This document shows, in pieces, positions 38,804 to 47,686 of a DNA stretch of 64,000 bases. Both the position numbers and the translations under genes were made by a program. Numbering within the stretch: position 1 is the stretch's first letter; every line of letters begins with the position of its first letter. Origin of the DNA: Robiginitalea aurantiaca (lineage in GTDB: Bacteria; Bacteroidota; Bacteroidia; Flavobacteriales; Flavobacteriaceae); NCBI RefSeq assembly GCF_030380815.1, contig NZ_JAUDUY010000012.1, positions 1-64,000 on the forward strand, written 5' to 3'. Under the pieces are notes generated by a model. The model saw only the letters and a program-made list of their open reading frames with translations, was not told the DNA's origin and ran no database searches.

Positions 38804-40110
38804 GTTTTTTGTTTCTTTTTCCGCGCCGCAGGAAAGAGGATATTGTTGAGAATCAGTCGGTAGCCCGGAGAGTTTGGGTGCAGTTCCAATTCCGTTTTCG
38901 GGTCTCCAACACGGTGCTGGTAGTCCTCCGGATCGTGACCTCCGTAAAAAGTAAAGAATCCTTTCCCCTTAATTCCATGGATGTAACGGGCCTCCCCGTT
39001 TAGCCGGTTTTCACCGAGTACCAGGACAGTGGGTTTCACCTCGGAAGGGGCAAATGCAGTCGTTTGTCCCATAAAACCTTTTACCAGGGCCGTATGGTTC
39101 TGACAGAGCATTGTAGGGACAGGATCCCATTTGGCAGAAAAATCCATAAGTGTGAAATAATCGGATTCCCGGGGAATGTCTTCTCGTTTATTGGTCATGT
39201 CAATTGAGGAGAACTCATAACGCCTTGGGTTGCGTTCCAGAATAAAATCCGTAAAGGCAAAAGTTTTTCGGTAATCCAGCTGTTGCTGATAATTGGGGTC
39301 CGACGGATCCCCGTCGAACATGGGTTCACAAATATCGACCCCTTCTGCAGCCAGTGCAATATCAAAACTATCTGTGGCCGAGCACATGGCAAACATAAAC
39401 CCGCCGCCAATAACGTAATTGCGTATCTTCTGGGCCACGGCCGATTTCTCTTCTGAGACCTTACCGTATCCCAACCGGGTGGCCAGGGCCTCGGCCTCCT
39501 TTTTACCCTCTATGTACCATGGCGCAGTCCTGTACGCTCCATAAAATTTACCGTATTGCCCGGTAAAATCTTCATGATGCAAGTGCAGCCAGTCGTAAAT
39601 GGCCAGTTTATCATCGAGTACTTCTTCGTCGTAAAGGGTTACATATGGAATCTCTGCATAGGCAAGCACCATAGTCACGGCGTCGTCCCAGGGCTGGTTC
39701 CCCTTGGGGGAATAAACCGCGATCTTCGGAGCCTTCTCCAGGATTACGGCTTCCATATTCTGGGACGGGCTTGCAATGGTCTCAAGTATTTCTGTTGCCT
39801 GAGGGTCCGAAAGGACTTCAAAGGACACACCCCGGATTCGGCACTCATTGCGAATAGCCTCTCCATCCGGAATCAAAAAGGAGCCACCCCTGTAATTGAG
39901 CAACCACTGAACTTTTTGTTGTTTCGTCAAGACCCAGTAGGTTATGCCATAGGCTTTCAGGTGGTTTTCCTGTCCTTCGGCATCCATGGGTATCAGGATT
40001 ACGGAGGCGCGCATGGCAAATTGCCCTAACAGAAATGCTAAAAAAAAGAGAGCACAGAAAGCAGTAAAGGAACGGGGTTGGGATTTTGGCTTAGAATGGT
40101 ACATCATCAT
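38800..40110 (-). CDS. Conserved secreted protein of unknown function (often labelled asparagine synthetase B)
   Basis: 436 residues. A signal or anchor segment lies near residues 15-35 (FCALFFLAFLLGQFAM). The sequence is strongly conserved in Flavobacteria, with ILIPMDAEGQENHLKAYGITYW, PKIAVYSPKGNQPWDDAVTMVL, HHEDFTGQYGKFYGAYRTAPWY and FFTFYGGHDPEDYQHRVGDP. Databases often call it asparagine synthetase B, but no glutamine amidotransferase N-terminal Cys and no AsnB synthetase P-loop are present, so that name is not supported. The GGGFMFAMCSATDSFDIAL and FYGGHD segments recall a ThuA or GATase-like fold. The gene overlaps the start of the 3' end of dnaB by 20 bp. Confidence 0.8.
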   Translation of the reverse strand: MMMYHSKPKSQPRSFTAFCALFFLAFLLGQFAMRASVILIPMDAEGQENHLKAYGITYWVLTKQQKVQWLLNYRGGSFLIPDGEAIRNECRIRGVSFEVLSDPQATEILETIASPSQNMEAVILEKAPKIAVYSPKGNQPWDDAVTMVLAYAEIPYVTLYDEEVLDDKLAIYDWLHLHHEDFTGQYGKFYGAYRTAPWYIEGKKEAEALATRLGYGKVSEEKSAVAQKIRNYVIGGGFMFAMCSATDSFDIALAAEGVDICEPMFDGDPSDPNYQQQLDYRKTFAFTDFILERNPRRYEFSSIDMTNKREDIPRESDYFTLMDFSAKWDPVPTMLCQNHTALVKGFMGQTTAFAPSEVKPTVLVLGENRLNGEARYIHGIKGKGFFTFYGGHDPEDYQHRVGDPKTELELHPNSPGYRLILNNILFPAARKKKQKT

Positions 40111-41641
40111 CCGGATCTGCCCCGGGCAAATCGTTCATAGAGCTGCCAAAGGCCTGTTCGGCATCGGGAAGATTCCGGGTTATAAACGGATTTTCTCCTT
40201 CTGCATTCATTTTAGATTGAAACTCAAATGGAGAGTCAAAGTCATCCAAATTATCGAATTTACCCAGATTGGCAATGAACTTTAACCGAATATTATCTAA
40301 TCCGCCATTCCGGTGTTTGGCTACGATGAACTCCGCCTGCCCCTGGGTAGGGGTGCGCTCCTCATCATCCCACTCATCGATTTTATAGTACTCGGGTCTG
40401 TAGATAAAGGAGACGATATCCGCATCCTGCTCAATCGCTCCGGATTCCCGAAGGTCTGATAGGATTGGGCGTTTGCTGCCACCTCTTGTTTCCACGGCCC
40501 TCGATAACTGGGACAGCGCTATAACCGGCACATCCAATTCTTTTGCCAGGGCTTTCAGGTTTCTCGAGATCATGGATATCTCCTGTTCCCGATTCCCGCC
40601 TTTCTGACTGGCTCCCGAAGTCATCAACTGGAGGTAATCCAGCACAATCAGCCTGATTTTATGCTGAGACGCCAATCGGCGTGCCTTGGCCCGAAGGTCA
40701 AAAATGGAAAGGGAGGGCGTATCGTCAATAAACAAAGGCGCTTTTTCAAGGGTCTTCACCTTAACGTTGAGCTGTTCCCATTCGTGCTTTTCAAGCCGTC
40801 CCGTTCTCAATTTTTCTGAGGAAAGGCCGGTTTCTGAAGAAATCAGTCGGGTAATTAGTTGAACGGAAGACATTTCAAGGGAGAAAAACGCAACGGGGAT
40901 ATTCGCATTAACTGCGATATTCCTGGCCATGGATAAGGTAAGTGCGGTTTTACCCATCCCTGGGCGGGCTGCAATAATTATGAGGTCACTGGGCTGCCAG
41001 CCCGAAGTGAGCCGATCCACCTTGTCAAAACCAGAGGGGATCCCGCTAAGGCCTTCCTTATTTGAGATTTCCTCGATTTTCTTCTTCGCCTGAATCACGA
41101 GATTCTGTGCGGTTTCAGCTGAGCGTTTGAGGTTGCCCTGGGTTACTTCGTAAAGTTTCGATTCCGCATTGTCCAACAGGTCAAAAACATCCGTAGCCTC
41201 GTCATAGGCTTCCTCGATTATCTCACTGGATATCTTGATCAGGCTGCGCTGAATGTACTTCTGGAGGATAATGCGCGCATGGAATTCAATATGGGCCGAA
41301 GAGGCCACTTTCTGGGTGAGTTTTATCAGATAAAAGTCTCCTCCGGCCGCCTCGAGCTTGCCATCCGTTTTTAACTGGGCAGAAACGGTTAATAAATCGA
41401 CCGGCTGAGAAGATTCAAACAACTTGAAGATGGCTTCGTAAATGAAACGATGGCCCTCTTTGTAGAAGACATCGGGGTGCAAAATATCGATCACCTCATC
41501 GACCCCTTTTTTATCAATCATCATCGCTCCGAGTACAACCTCCTCTAAATCAACAGCTTGTGGCGGTATTTTACCTTTCTCCAGGGGAATTATTCCCGGA
41601 GTGCCGATTTTTCGACCCATTATCGCCCTTGATTTTTCCAT
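40091..41641 (-). CDS. dnaB: Replicative DNA helicase
   Basis: 516 residues. Unwinds DNA at the replication fork. The N-terminal helicase-binding domain begins GKIPPQAVDLEEVVLGAMMIDKKGVDE; the RecA-like motor has Walker A ARPGMGKTALTLS, Walker B IRLIVLDYLQLM and the SQLSRAVETR sensor region. No intein interrupts it. A -7 match (TACTTTTG, 41647-41654 on the minus strand) lies so close to the ATG at 41641 that either the message is nearly leaderless or the internal ATG at 41620 is used. The 3' end overlaps the next gene by 20 bp. Confidence 0.97.
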   Translation of the reverse strand: MEKSRAIMGRKIGTPGIIPLEKGKIPPQAVDLEEVVLGAMMIDKKGVDEVIDILHPDVFYKEGHRFIYEAIFKLFESSQPVDLLTVSAQLKTDGKLEAAGGDFYLIKLTQKVASSAHIEFHARIILQKYIQRSLIKISSEIIEEAYDEATDVFDLLDNAESKLYEVTQGNLKRSAETAQNLVIQAKKKIEEISNKEGLSGIPSGFDKVDRLTSGWQPSDLIIIAARPGMGKTALTLSMARNIAVNANIPVAFFSLEMSSVQLITRLISSETGLSSEKLRTGRLEKHEWEQLNVKVKTLEKAPLFIDDTPSLSIFDLRAKARRLASQHKIRLIVLDYLQLMTSGASQKGGNREQEISMISRNLKALAKELDVPVIALSQLSRAVETRGGSKRPILSDLRESGAIEQDADIVSFIYRPEYYKIDEWDDEERTPTQGQAEFIVAKHRNGGLDNIRLKFIANLGKFDNLDDFDSPFEFQSKMNAEGENPFITRNLPDAEQAFGSSMNDLPGADPDDDVPF

Positions 41642-41750
41642 AGCTCCAAAAGTAGATAATTAACATTAAGTTAATCCTGAGTGTCCGGTTGGGATATTAA
41701 CCGTTCATTCACAATACTACTGTTAATAAGTTACAACTTTCTGTTGATAA

Positions 41751-41778
41751 CAAAAAAAACCGGAGGTATTTCCTCCGG
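41751..41778 (-). terminator. Intrinsic terminator after accA
   Basis: On the minus strand CCGGAGG and CCTCCGG form a perfect 7-bp stem, followed by a run of eight T. It lies about 30 bp beyond the accA stop, between accA and dnaB. Confidence 0.85.
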
Positions 41779-41808
41779 ATTATTTCTAAATCATTCGTTA
41801 CAAAAGGT

Positions 41809-42762
41809 TTACCCCTTAAAGACCCCCATCCCGGTGTACTTTTCCATGCGTTTGGCAATCAATTCCTTTGGTGATAACTTTTCAAGTGCCTGAAAATGCT
41901 TTGCAATTTTATCCCGTACAATCTCGAAAGTTTTCTCCCGGTTGGCATGAGCACCTCCTGCGGGTTCCCTGACGATCTCATCGATCAATTTTAGTTTCTT
42001 CATGTCCGTGGCCGTAAGCTTTAACGCATCGGCGGCCTGCTCCTTATACTCCCAGCTCCTCCAGAGAATGGACGAACAGGATTCAGGTGAAATAACGGAG
42101 TACCAGGTGTTCTCCAGCATCAGCACGGTATCCCCTACTCCAATACCCAAAGCACCTCCTGAGGCACCCTCCCCGATGATCACTACGATGATCGGTACTT
42201 TCAAACGGGTCATTTCAAGGATATTCCTCGCGATGGCCTCGCCCTGACCGCGCTCTTCGGCTTCAATTCCGGGATATGCCCCGGGAGTATCGATAAAACA
42301 GACAACCGGAATTCCGAATTTCTCTGCCGAACGCATTAATCGGAGCGCTTTGCGATACCCTTCGGGATTCGCCATTCCGAAATTGCGGTATTGACGGGTT
42401 TTGGTGTTGTATCCTTTTTGCTGGCCGATAAACATATAGGACTGATCTCCAATCTTACCCAATCCCCCTATCATGGCTTTGTCATCCTTTACGGTCCGGT
42501 CTCCGTGTAACTCCAGAAAGGTATCTCCGCAAATCGCGCGAATATAATCCAGCGTGTAGGGTCGGTTGGGGTGGCGTGAGAGCTGTACCCGTTGCCATGC
42601 GGTCAGGTTCTTGTAGATCTCCTTTCGGGTCTCTGCGAGCTTTATCTCAATTTGCTTACAGGTTTCCGTGACATCCACATCGCTTTCCTCCCCGATCAGC
42701 GCACATTTTTCGAGCTGTTCCTCCAGTTCCTTGATGGGCAATTCAAAATCCAGGTATTCCAT
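41809..42762 (-). CDS. accA: Acetyl-CoA carboxylase carboxyltransferase subunit alpha
   Basis: 317 residues from ATG 42762 ([19 protein letters not shown]); an ATG 12 codons upstream lies inside the promoter. Joins AccD to form the transferase that carries CO2 from biotin to acetyl-CoA, the first step of fatty acid synthesis. Family hallmarks are [23 protein letters not shown], the [15 protein letters not shown] oxyanion region and the [10 protein letters not shown] segment. A -7 element lies at 42796-42803 and a clear terminator follows. Confidence 0.97.
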   Translation of the reverse strand: MEYLDFELPIKELEEQLEKCALIGEESDVDVTETCKQIEIKLAETRKEIYKNLTAWQRVQLSRHPNRPYTLDYIRAICGDTFLELHGDRTVKDDKAMIGGLGKIGDQSYMFIGQQKGYNTKTRQYRNFGMANPEGYRKALRLMRSAEKFGIPVVCFIDTPGAYPGIEAEERGQGEAIARNILEMTRLKVPIIVVIIGEGASGGALGIGVGDTVLMLENTWYSVISPESCSSILWRSWEYKEQAADALKLTATDMKKLKLIDEIVREPAGGAHANREKTFEIVRDKIAKHFQALEKLSPKELIAKRMEKYTGMGVFKG

Positions 42763-42795
42763 GGACAGTATAAAATTTTGGATGATTGGTACGGG

Positions 42796-42803
42796 CAAAG
42801 ATA
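42796..42803 (-). promoter_or_regulatory. -7 element upstream of accA
   Basis: TATCTTTG on the minus strand fits TAnnTTTG and lies 34 bp before the accA ATG; the -33 region has no clear TTG. Confidence 0.4.
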
Positions 42804-42854
42804 AACTATATTGGAAAACAGTCTACCCCCCTGAGGTTCCAAAAATGTGAATTA

Positions 42855-43934
42855 TCAACGTTTTGCCTGTTGCAAAAGGTAAAAACCGATTATTCCAAAG
42901 AATAGATTCGGGAGCAGGACGGCAAGCAGGGGTGGGAATCCGGATTGCTCAGCAAGTGTACTAAATACCTTGTCCATAAAGATGTAAATAAAGGCGACAC
43001 CGATCCCGAAGGCCAGATTGGCACCCATGCCACCCCGTCGTTTGGCCGACGACACCGCGACCCCAATAATGGTCAGGACAAAGGCGGTTATCGGCAGGGC
43101 CCAGCGCTTGTACAATACCATGATATAGGTGTTGACATTCGAGGCTCCCTTGCGTTTTTGCACCCGGATAAACTCATTGAGCTCAAAAAGATTTTTGGTC
43201 TCCCCAATGTAGGAAACGGGTGTAAGGTCATCTATTTGAAAGGCAAACAGGGTATCGAGCCTGCGCCTGGTGACCACTTCTTCCGTATCCCCCCTGAGGT
43301 TCCTTCGGGTATACGATGTCAGGCGGTAGACGCTGTCTGCAGGTACCCACCGAATGTTGGCAGAACTAATTTTGTACTCCAGGGTACCGTCTTCAGAAAA
43401 ATGTTCATAGGTGAAGTTGTACCCGATTTGCCGCTCCGGATCAAAAGAACTCACATAGATGTAATCCCGGTCACCGAGCTGATTAAAAATATTGCTGGTC
43501 ACCCGATCCTGATTTTTCTTCTTCAGGTATTTGAATTTGAATTCATTATACCCTGCACTGGCCGCGGGCACAATAAACATTCCCATAATAAACATGATAA
43601 TGGCAATGATGGTGGCACCGATCCAATAGGGCCGTAAAAACCTTCCAAACGAAACCCCCGACGAGAGGATGGCCACAATTTCGGTATTGTTGGCCATTTT
43701 TGAGGTAAAGAAAATAATGGCGAGAAACAGGAAGATCGGAAAGAGCAGGTGCCCGATGTAAATGGTGAAATTCACATAGTAGATGATAATTTCCATCAGG
43801 GGCGCTTCGTTGTCGATCATTTTACCGATCTGCTCAGCCAGATTCAGCATAATCCCAATGGGCACGAAGAGCAGGAGCATCAACCCGAAAGTGAGCAGGT
43901 ATTTCTTGAGGATATACCGGTCAATGATACCCAT
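42855..43934 (-). CDS. LptF/LptG family permease (YjgP/YjgQ)
   Basis: 359 residues from ATG 43934 (MGIIDRYILKKYLLTFGLMLLLF); a longer frame runs back into tgt and is rejected. Six membrane helices, three at each end, enclose a periplasmic beta-jellyroll, the layout of LptF and LptG, which with LptB extract lipopolysaccharide from the inner membrane. The start MxIxDRYILKKYL is diagnostic. F and G cannot be told apart reliably. It follows tgt by 4 bp and is surely cotranscribed with it, a pairing common in Flavobacteria. Confidence 0.92.
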   Translation of the reverse strand: MGIIDRYILKKYLLTFGLMLLLFVPIGIMLNLAEQIGKMIDNEAPLMEIIIYYVNFTIYIGHLLFPIFLFLAIIFFTSKMANNTEIVAILSSGVSFGRFLRPYWIGATIIAIIMFIMGMFIVPAASAGYNEFKFKYLKKKNQDRVTSNIFNQLGDRDYIYVSSFDPERQIGYNFTYEHFSEDGTLEYKISSANIRWVPADSVYRLTSYTRRNLRGDTEEVVTRRRLDTLFAFQIDDLTPVSYIGETKNLFELNEFIRVQKRKGASNVNTYIMVLYKRWALPITAFVLTIIGVAVSSAKRRGGMGANLAFGIGVAFIYIFMDKVFSTLAEQSGFPPLLAVLLPNLFFGIIGFYLLQQAKR

Positions 43935-43938
43935 ATGG

Positions 43939-45069
43939 CTAGAGTCTTTTATCCATTTGAACCACCATTTTATCCTTCCAGGGTCCGAAGGTCCCATCGA
44001 GAATTCGCCTCCGTGCTTCCCTAACGAGCCACAGGTAGAACCCAAGATTGTGCAGGGTGGCGATTTGCTTTCCAAGATACTCATTTGCCGCGAAGAGGTG
44101 TCTGAGGTACGCCCGTGAATATTCGCGGTCAGCAAATGTCAGCCCCATGGGGTCGAGGGGCGAAAAGTCTGTGGCCCATTTGCGGTTTTTAATATTTATG
44201 GTACCCTCTGAGGTAAATAACATCCCATTTCTGGCATTGCGCGTAGGCATTACGCAATCGAACATGTCTACCCCCAGGGCGATGTTCTCAAGAATATTAA
44301 TGGGTGTCCCGACCCCCATTAAGTAACGGGGTTTATCTTCAGGAAGGATCCTGCATACCTCATCAGCCATTGCGTAGAGTTCTTCGGCCGGTTCTCCAAC
44401 CGAAAGTCCTCCAATAGCATTTCCCACCGCATCGGCACCCGCGATATACTCAGCAGACTGCCGGCGCAAATCCGGATAGACCGAACCCTGGACTATCGGG
44501 AAAAAAGATTGTTCGTAACCATATTTTGGAGGCGCCTTTTTAAGGTGTTCTATGCAGCGATCGAGCCAGCGATGGGTCATGTGCATACTGCGCTCCGCAT
44601 AGGCGTAATCACAAGGGTAGGGTGTACATTCATCAAATGCCATGATGATGTCAGCCCCGATACTCCGCTGCAATTCCATCACGCGCTCCGGCGTAAAAAC
44701 ATGAAGAGACCCATCAATATGGGATTTAAATTTAACGCCTTCCTCCCGGATCTTGCGATTCGCTGAAAGCGAATACACCTGATAGCCTCCGCTGTCTGTG
44801 AGGATTGCCCTGTCCCATCCCATAAAAGCATGCAGACCCCCTGCGGCCTCGAGAATCTCCATCCCCGGGCGTAAAAACAGGTGGTAGGTATTGCCCAGGA
44901 TAATGTCGGGATCGATCTCCTCCCTAAGCTCCTTCTGATGGATGCCTTTAACAGAGGCCACAGTCCCCACGGGCATAAATATGGGGGTGTGGACAGTTCC
45001 GTGGGCGGTCTCAAAGCGGCCTGCCCGGGCACGGGTTGCCGGATCGGTATGTTCTAGGGTAAAGTGCAT
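43939..45069 (-). CDS. tgt: tRNA-guanine transglycosylase, without the usual zinc cysteines
   Basis: 376 residues from ATG 45069 (MHFTLEHTDPATRARAG), the standard length. Exchanges the wobble guanine of tRNAs with GUN anticodons for preQ1, on the way to queuosine. Catalytic landmarks are present: ILTDSGGYQVYSL (nucleophile/base Asp region), FDECTPYPCDY and the DCVMPTRNARNG motif with the catalytic Asp. The C-terminal zinc site of E. coli Tgt (CxCxxC plus His) is changed: the segment between DFSPLDP and EYSRAYLRHLF reads MGLTFADR, without cysteine, although the later LHN His remains. This seems to be a lineage variant. LptF/G follows. Confidence 0.95.
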   Translation of the reverse strand: MHFTLEHTDPATRARAGRFETAHGTVHTPIFMPVGTVASVKGIHQKELREEIDPDIILGNTYHLFLRPGMEILEAAGGLHAFMGWDRAILTDSGGYQVYSLSANRKIREEGVKFKSHIDGSLHVFTPERVMELQRSIGADIIMAFDECTPYPCDYAYAERSMHMTHRWLDRCIEHLKKAPPKYGYEQSFFPIVQGSVYPDLRRQSAEYIAGADAVGNAIGGLSVGEPAEELYAMADEVCRILPEDKPRYLMGVGTPINILENIALGVDMFDCVMPTRNARNGMLFTSEGTINIKNRKWATDFSPLDPMGLTFADREYSRAYLRHLFAANEYLGKQIATLHNLGFYLWLVREARRRILDGTFGPWKDKMVVQMDKRL

Positions 45070-45169
45070 GTCAGGCGGGGTCAAAGATACACAACTCCCC
45101 TTCATTCCCTCCTAAAGATATCCTTAAAGTTCACCCTTTAAAACCGTTGATAAATTGTAATAACAATGG

Positions 45170-45200
45170 TTGTTCAGGCAGAAGAATGCCCTTACTTTTG
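45170..45200 (+). promoter_or_regulatory. Consensus promoter of the transketolase operon
   Basis: TTG at 45170-45172 and TACTTTTG at 45193-45200 with a 20-bp spacer match the Bacteroidota promoter. The ATG is 21 bp downstream. Confidence 0.7.
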
Positions 45201-45220
45201 GGGAACCAAAAAAACATATA

Positions 45221-46066
45221 ATGTCGGAAATACAGGATTTGGAAGCGTTATCAACCCAGGTGCGCAGAGATATCGTCCGGATGGTGCACAAGGTGAACTC
45301 CGGTCACCCCGGGGGTTCTCTGGGATGCACGGAATTCTTTGTAGCCCTGTTCAACAAGGTCATGAATCTTAAGGACACATTTGATATGGATGGGATTGGA
45401 GAGGACATGTTTTTTCTCTCCAACGGGCACATCTCACCCGTGTATTACAGCGTACTGGCACGGAGGGGCTACTTCCCCGTGGCGGAGCTCAGTACCTTCC
45501 GACTGATCAACTCCCGACTCCAGGGACACCCGGCTACCCACGAGGGTCTTCCGGGGATCCGGATTGCATCCGGATCTCTGGGTCAGGGCATGTCCGTGGC
45601 CATTGGCGCAGCCCTGGCTAAAAAGCTCAACGACGATCCGCATCTGATTTACAGCCTCCACGGGGATGGTGAATTACAGGAGGGTCAGATCTGGGAAGCC
45701 GTTATGTTTGCCGCAGGGCGTAAAATCGATAACCTGATCGCCACCATCGACCGGAATGGACAGCAGATTGACGGGCCTACAGAAGAGGTCATGCCCCTGG
45801 GAGATGTAAAAACCAAATTTGAAGCTTTTGGCTGGGATGTGCTTTCCCTAGAAGATGGCAATAACATCGAGGCGGTAATCCGGACCTTGGAAGCTGCCAA
45901 ATCGCGAACCGGGAAAGGTAAACCCGTTGCCGTAATCATGGAAACCGTAATGGGGAATGGCGTTGATTTTATGATGCATACTCACGCCTGGCACGGGAAG
46001 GCTCCCAATGACGAGCAACTCGAAATCGCCCTAATACAAAACCCGGAAACCCTTGGGGATTACTAA
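45221..46066 (+). CDS. Transketolase, N-terminal (TPP-binding) subunit
   Basis: 281 residues from ATG 45221 (MSEIQDLEALSTQVRRD); the TTG in frame at 45170 is the -33 element and not the start. Holds the thiamine pyrophosphate-binding half of transketolase: VNSGHPGGSLGC, SLGQGMSVAIGAALA and the GDGELQEGQIWEA TPP/Mg motif, ending in NPETLGDY. The partner subunit follows after 21 bp. Together they move two-carbon units in the pentose phosphate pathway. Confidence 0.95.
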   Translation: MSEIQDLEALSTQVRRDIVRMVHKVNSGHPGGSLGCTEFFVALFNKVMNLKDTFDMDGIGEDMFFLSNGHISPVYYSVLARRGYFPVAELSTFRLINSRLQGHPATHEGLPGIRIASGSLGQGMSVAIGAALAKKLNDDPHLIYSLHGDGELQEGQIWEAVMFAAGRKIDNLIATIDRNGQQIDGPTEEVMPLGDVKTKFEAFGWDVLSLEDGNNIEAVIRTLEAAKSRTGKGKPVAVIMETVMGNGVDFMMHTHAWHGKAPNDEQLEIALIQNPETLGDY

Positions 46067-46087
46067 TTTCTTAAAAGCAGAAGACCG

Positions 46088-47044
46088 ATGAATAAATATA
46101 CGGATCAGGGAAAAAAAGATACACGAAGTGGTTTTGGAGCCGGGCTTGCAGAATTGGGTCGGACCAACCCGAAGGTAGTTGCCTTATGCGCAGACCTTGT
46201 AGGATCCCTCAAAATGGATGAATTTATAGCGGAAAACCCGGATCGATTTTTCCAGGTGGGGATCGCAGAGGCCAATATGATGGGGATTGCCGCAGGATTG
46301 ACCCTTGGGGGGTATATCCCTTTTACAGGAACCTTTGCAAACTTCTCCACAGGACGCGTTTATGACCAGATTCGGCAATCCATCGCCTATTCGGAAAAAA
46401 ACGTCAAAATATGTGCCTCCCACGCAGGGGTAACCCTCGGTGAGGACGGAGCCACACACCAGATTCTGGAAGACATCGGGCTGATGAAAATGCTACCGGG
46501 GATGACGGTGATCAATCCATGTGATTACAACCAGACCAAGGCCGCCACACTGGCAATTGCGAAACACCAGGGACCGGTGTACCTCAGGTTTGGAAGGCCT
46601 AAGGTGGCAAACTTTACACCCGTGGATCAGGAATTTGAAATTGGAAAAGCGCTCATGCTTCAGGAAGGCACAGATGTCACCATCCTGGCCACGGGCCACT
46701 TGGTCTGGGAAGCGCTGGTCGCCGCCGAAAACCTTGCAAATCAGGGGATATCTGCCGAGGTGATCGATATCCATACGATTAAACCTATCGATGCTGAGGC
46801 CATTGTAAGCTCCGCCAAGAAAACAGGATGTGTGGTGTCGGCAGAGGAACACAATTATCTGGGAGGTTTAGGCGAAAGCGTAGCCCGGGTCCTGTCCATG
46901 CACCATCCTACCCCCCAGGAATTCATCGCCACTCAGGACACTTTTGGGGAAAGCGGCACGCCAGAACAGCTGATGGAAAAGTACGGTTTGAATACTAAGG
47001 CTATCGAAAGGGCCGTTTTCAAAGTAATAGAACGCAAGGGTTGA
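46088..47044 (+). CDS. Transketolase, C-terminal subunit
   Basis: 318 residues, pyrimidine-binding plus C-terminal domains of transketolase: LGRTNPKVVALCADLVGSLKM, the RFFQVGIAEANMMGIAAGL catalytic Glu segment and DGATHQILEDIGLMK. The C-terminal domain has VIDIHTIKPIDAEAI and EEHNYLGGLG. It is the second gene of the split transketolase operon. Confidence 0.95.
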   Translation: MNKYTDQGKKDTRSGFGAGLAELGRTNPKVVALCADLVGSLKMDEFIAENPDRFFQVGIAEANMMGIAAGLTLGGYIPFTGTFANFSTGRVYDQIRQSIAYSEKNVKICASHAGVTLGEDGATHQILEDIGLMKMLPGMTVINPCDYNQTKAATLAIAKHQGPVYLRFGRPKVANFTPVDQEFEIGKALMLQEGTDVTILATGHLVWEALVAAENLANQGISAEVIDIHTIKPIDAEAIVSSAKKTGCVVSAEEHNYLGGLGESVARVLSMHHPTPQEFIATQDTFGESGTPEQLMEKYGLNTKAIERAVFKVIERKG

Positions 47045-47078
47045 TCCATTATGGATGGCCCGTTAAAATGAACACATT

Positions 47079-47666
47079 ATGAAAAACATTTTTATCACAG
47101 CCCTCATGCTTTTCGGATGTCTCACCTATGCCCAAAGCGGCGGTTCGGGGTTCGGACTCAAAGCAGGATTAAACTTTAGCGGGACCGGAGACCTTAAGAT
47201 CAACGAGGTCCCGGACATAAGTTCGGATGCTAAATTGGGCTATCACGTCGGGGTTTGGGGACGCTTTGGTGGGCGCGCCTATGTGCGTCCTGAGCTGGTC
47301 TTCACCCAGGTAAATTCCTCCTACGATGGAGATGGTTCAAACAGGGATTTCAAAATGCAAAAACTGGACCTCCCTGTCCTTTTTGGCCACAGGTTTCTGA
47401 AAATTTTCCACGGCTTTATCGGACCGGCCTTCCAATACGTCCTTAAGACCGATCTTGAAAATATCGATATCAGTGATGTTGAAAACGAATTTACGGTTGG
47501 CTTTCAGATTGGAGGGGGTTTAAACCTGGGAAATTTCGGGATTGACTTAAGGTTTGAACGCGGTTTCAGCCCGAATTACGTAGACCTGATTGAGGAAAAT
47601 ATTGAGGGTGTACGCCTGGACACGCGCCCCACCCAATGGATTCTGGGACTCTCCTATAAATTCTAA
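47079..47666 (+). CDS. Outer-membrane beta-barrel protein (porin family)
   Basis: 195 residues with a signal peptide (MKNIFITALMLFGCLTYAQS). The mature part begins GFGLKAGLNFSGTGD, a pattern of PorT-like or OmpW-like eight-stranded barrels, and shows alternating strands ending in aromatic LGLSYKF, as expected for assembly by BamA. It starts 34 bp after the transketolase C-subunit and is probably cotranscribed. Function unknown. Confidence 0.85.
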   Translation: MKNIFITALMLFGCLTYAQSGGSGFGLKAGLNFSGTGDLKINEVPDISSDAKLGYHVGVWGRFGGRAYVRPELVFTQVNSSYDGDGSNRDFKMQKLDLPVLFGHRFLKIFHGFIGPAFQYVLKTDLENIDISDVENEFTVGFQIGGGLNLGNFGIDLRFERGFSPNYVDLIEENIEGVRLDTRPTQWILGLSYKF

Positions 47667-47686
47667 AGGGAATCGTTCTCGATTGG

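Noticed and set aside
38800-40110. Asparagine synthetase B
   Set aside because: Neither the N-terminal Cys amidotransferase domain nor the synthetase P-loop is present.
43935-44135. Longer start for the LptF/G-type permease
   Set aside because: The extension is the tgt 3' end in another frame; the family start is MGIIDRYILKKYL.
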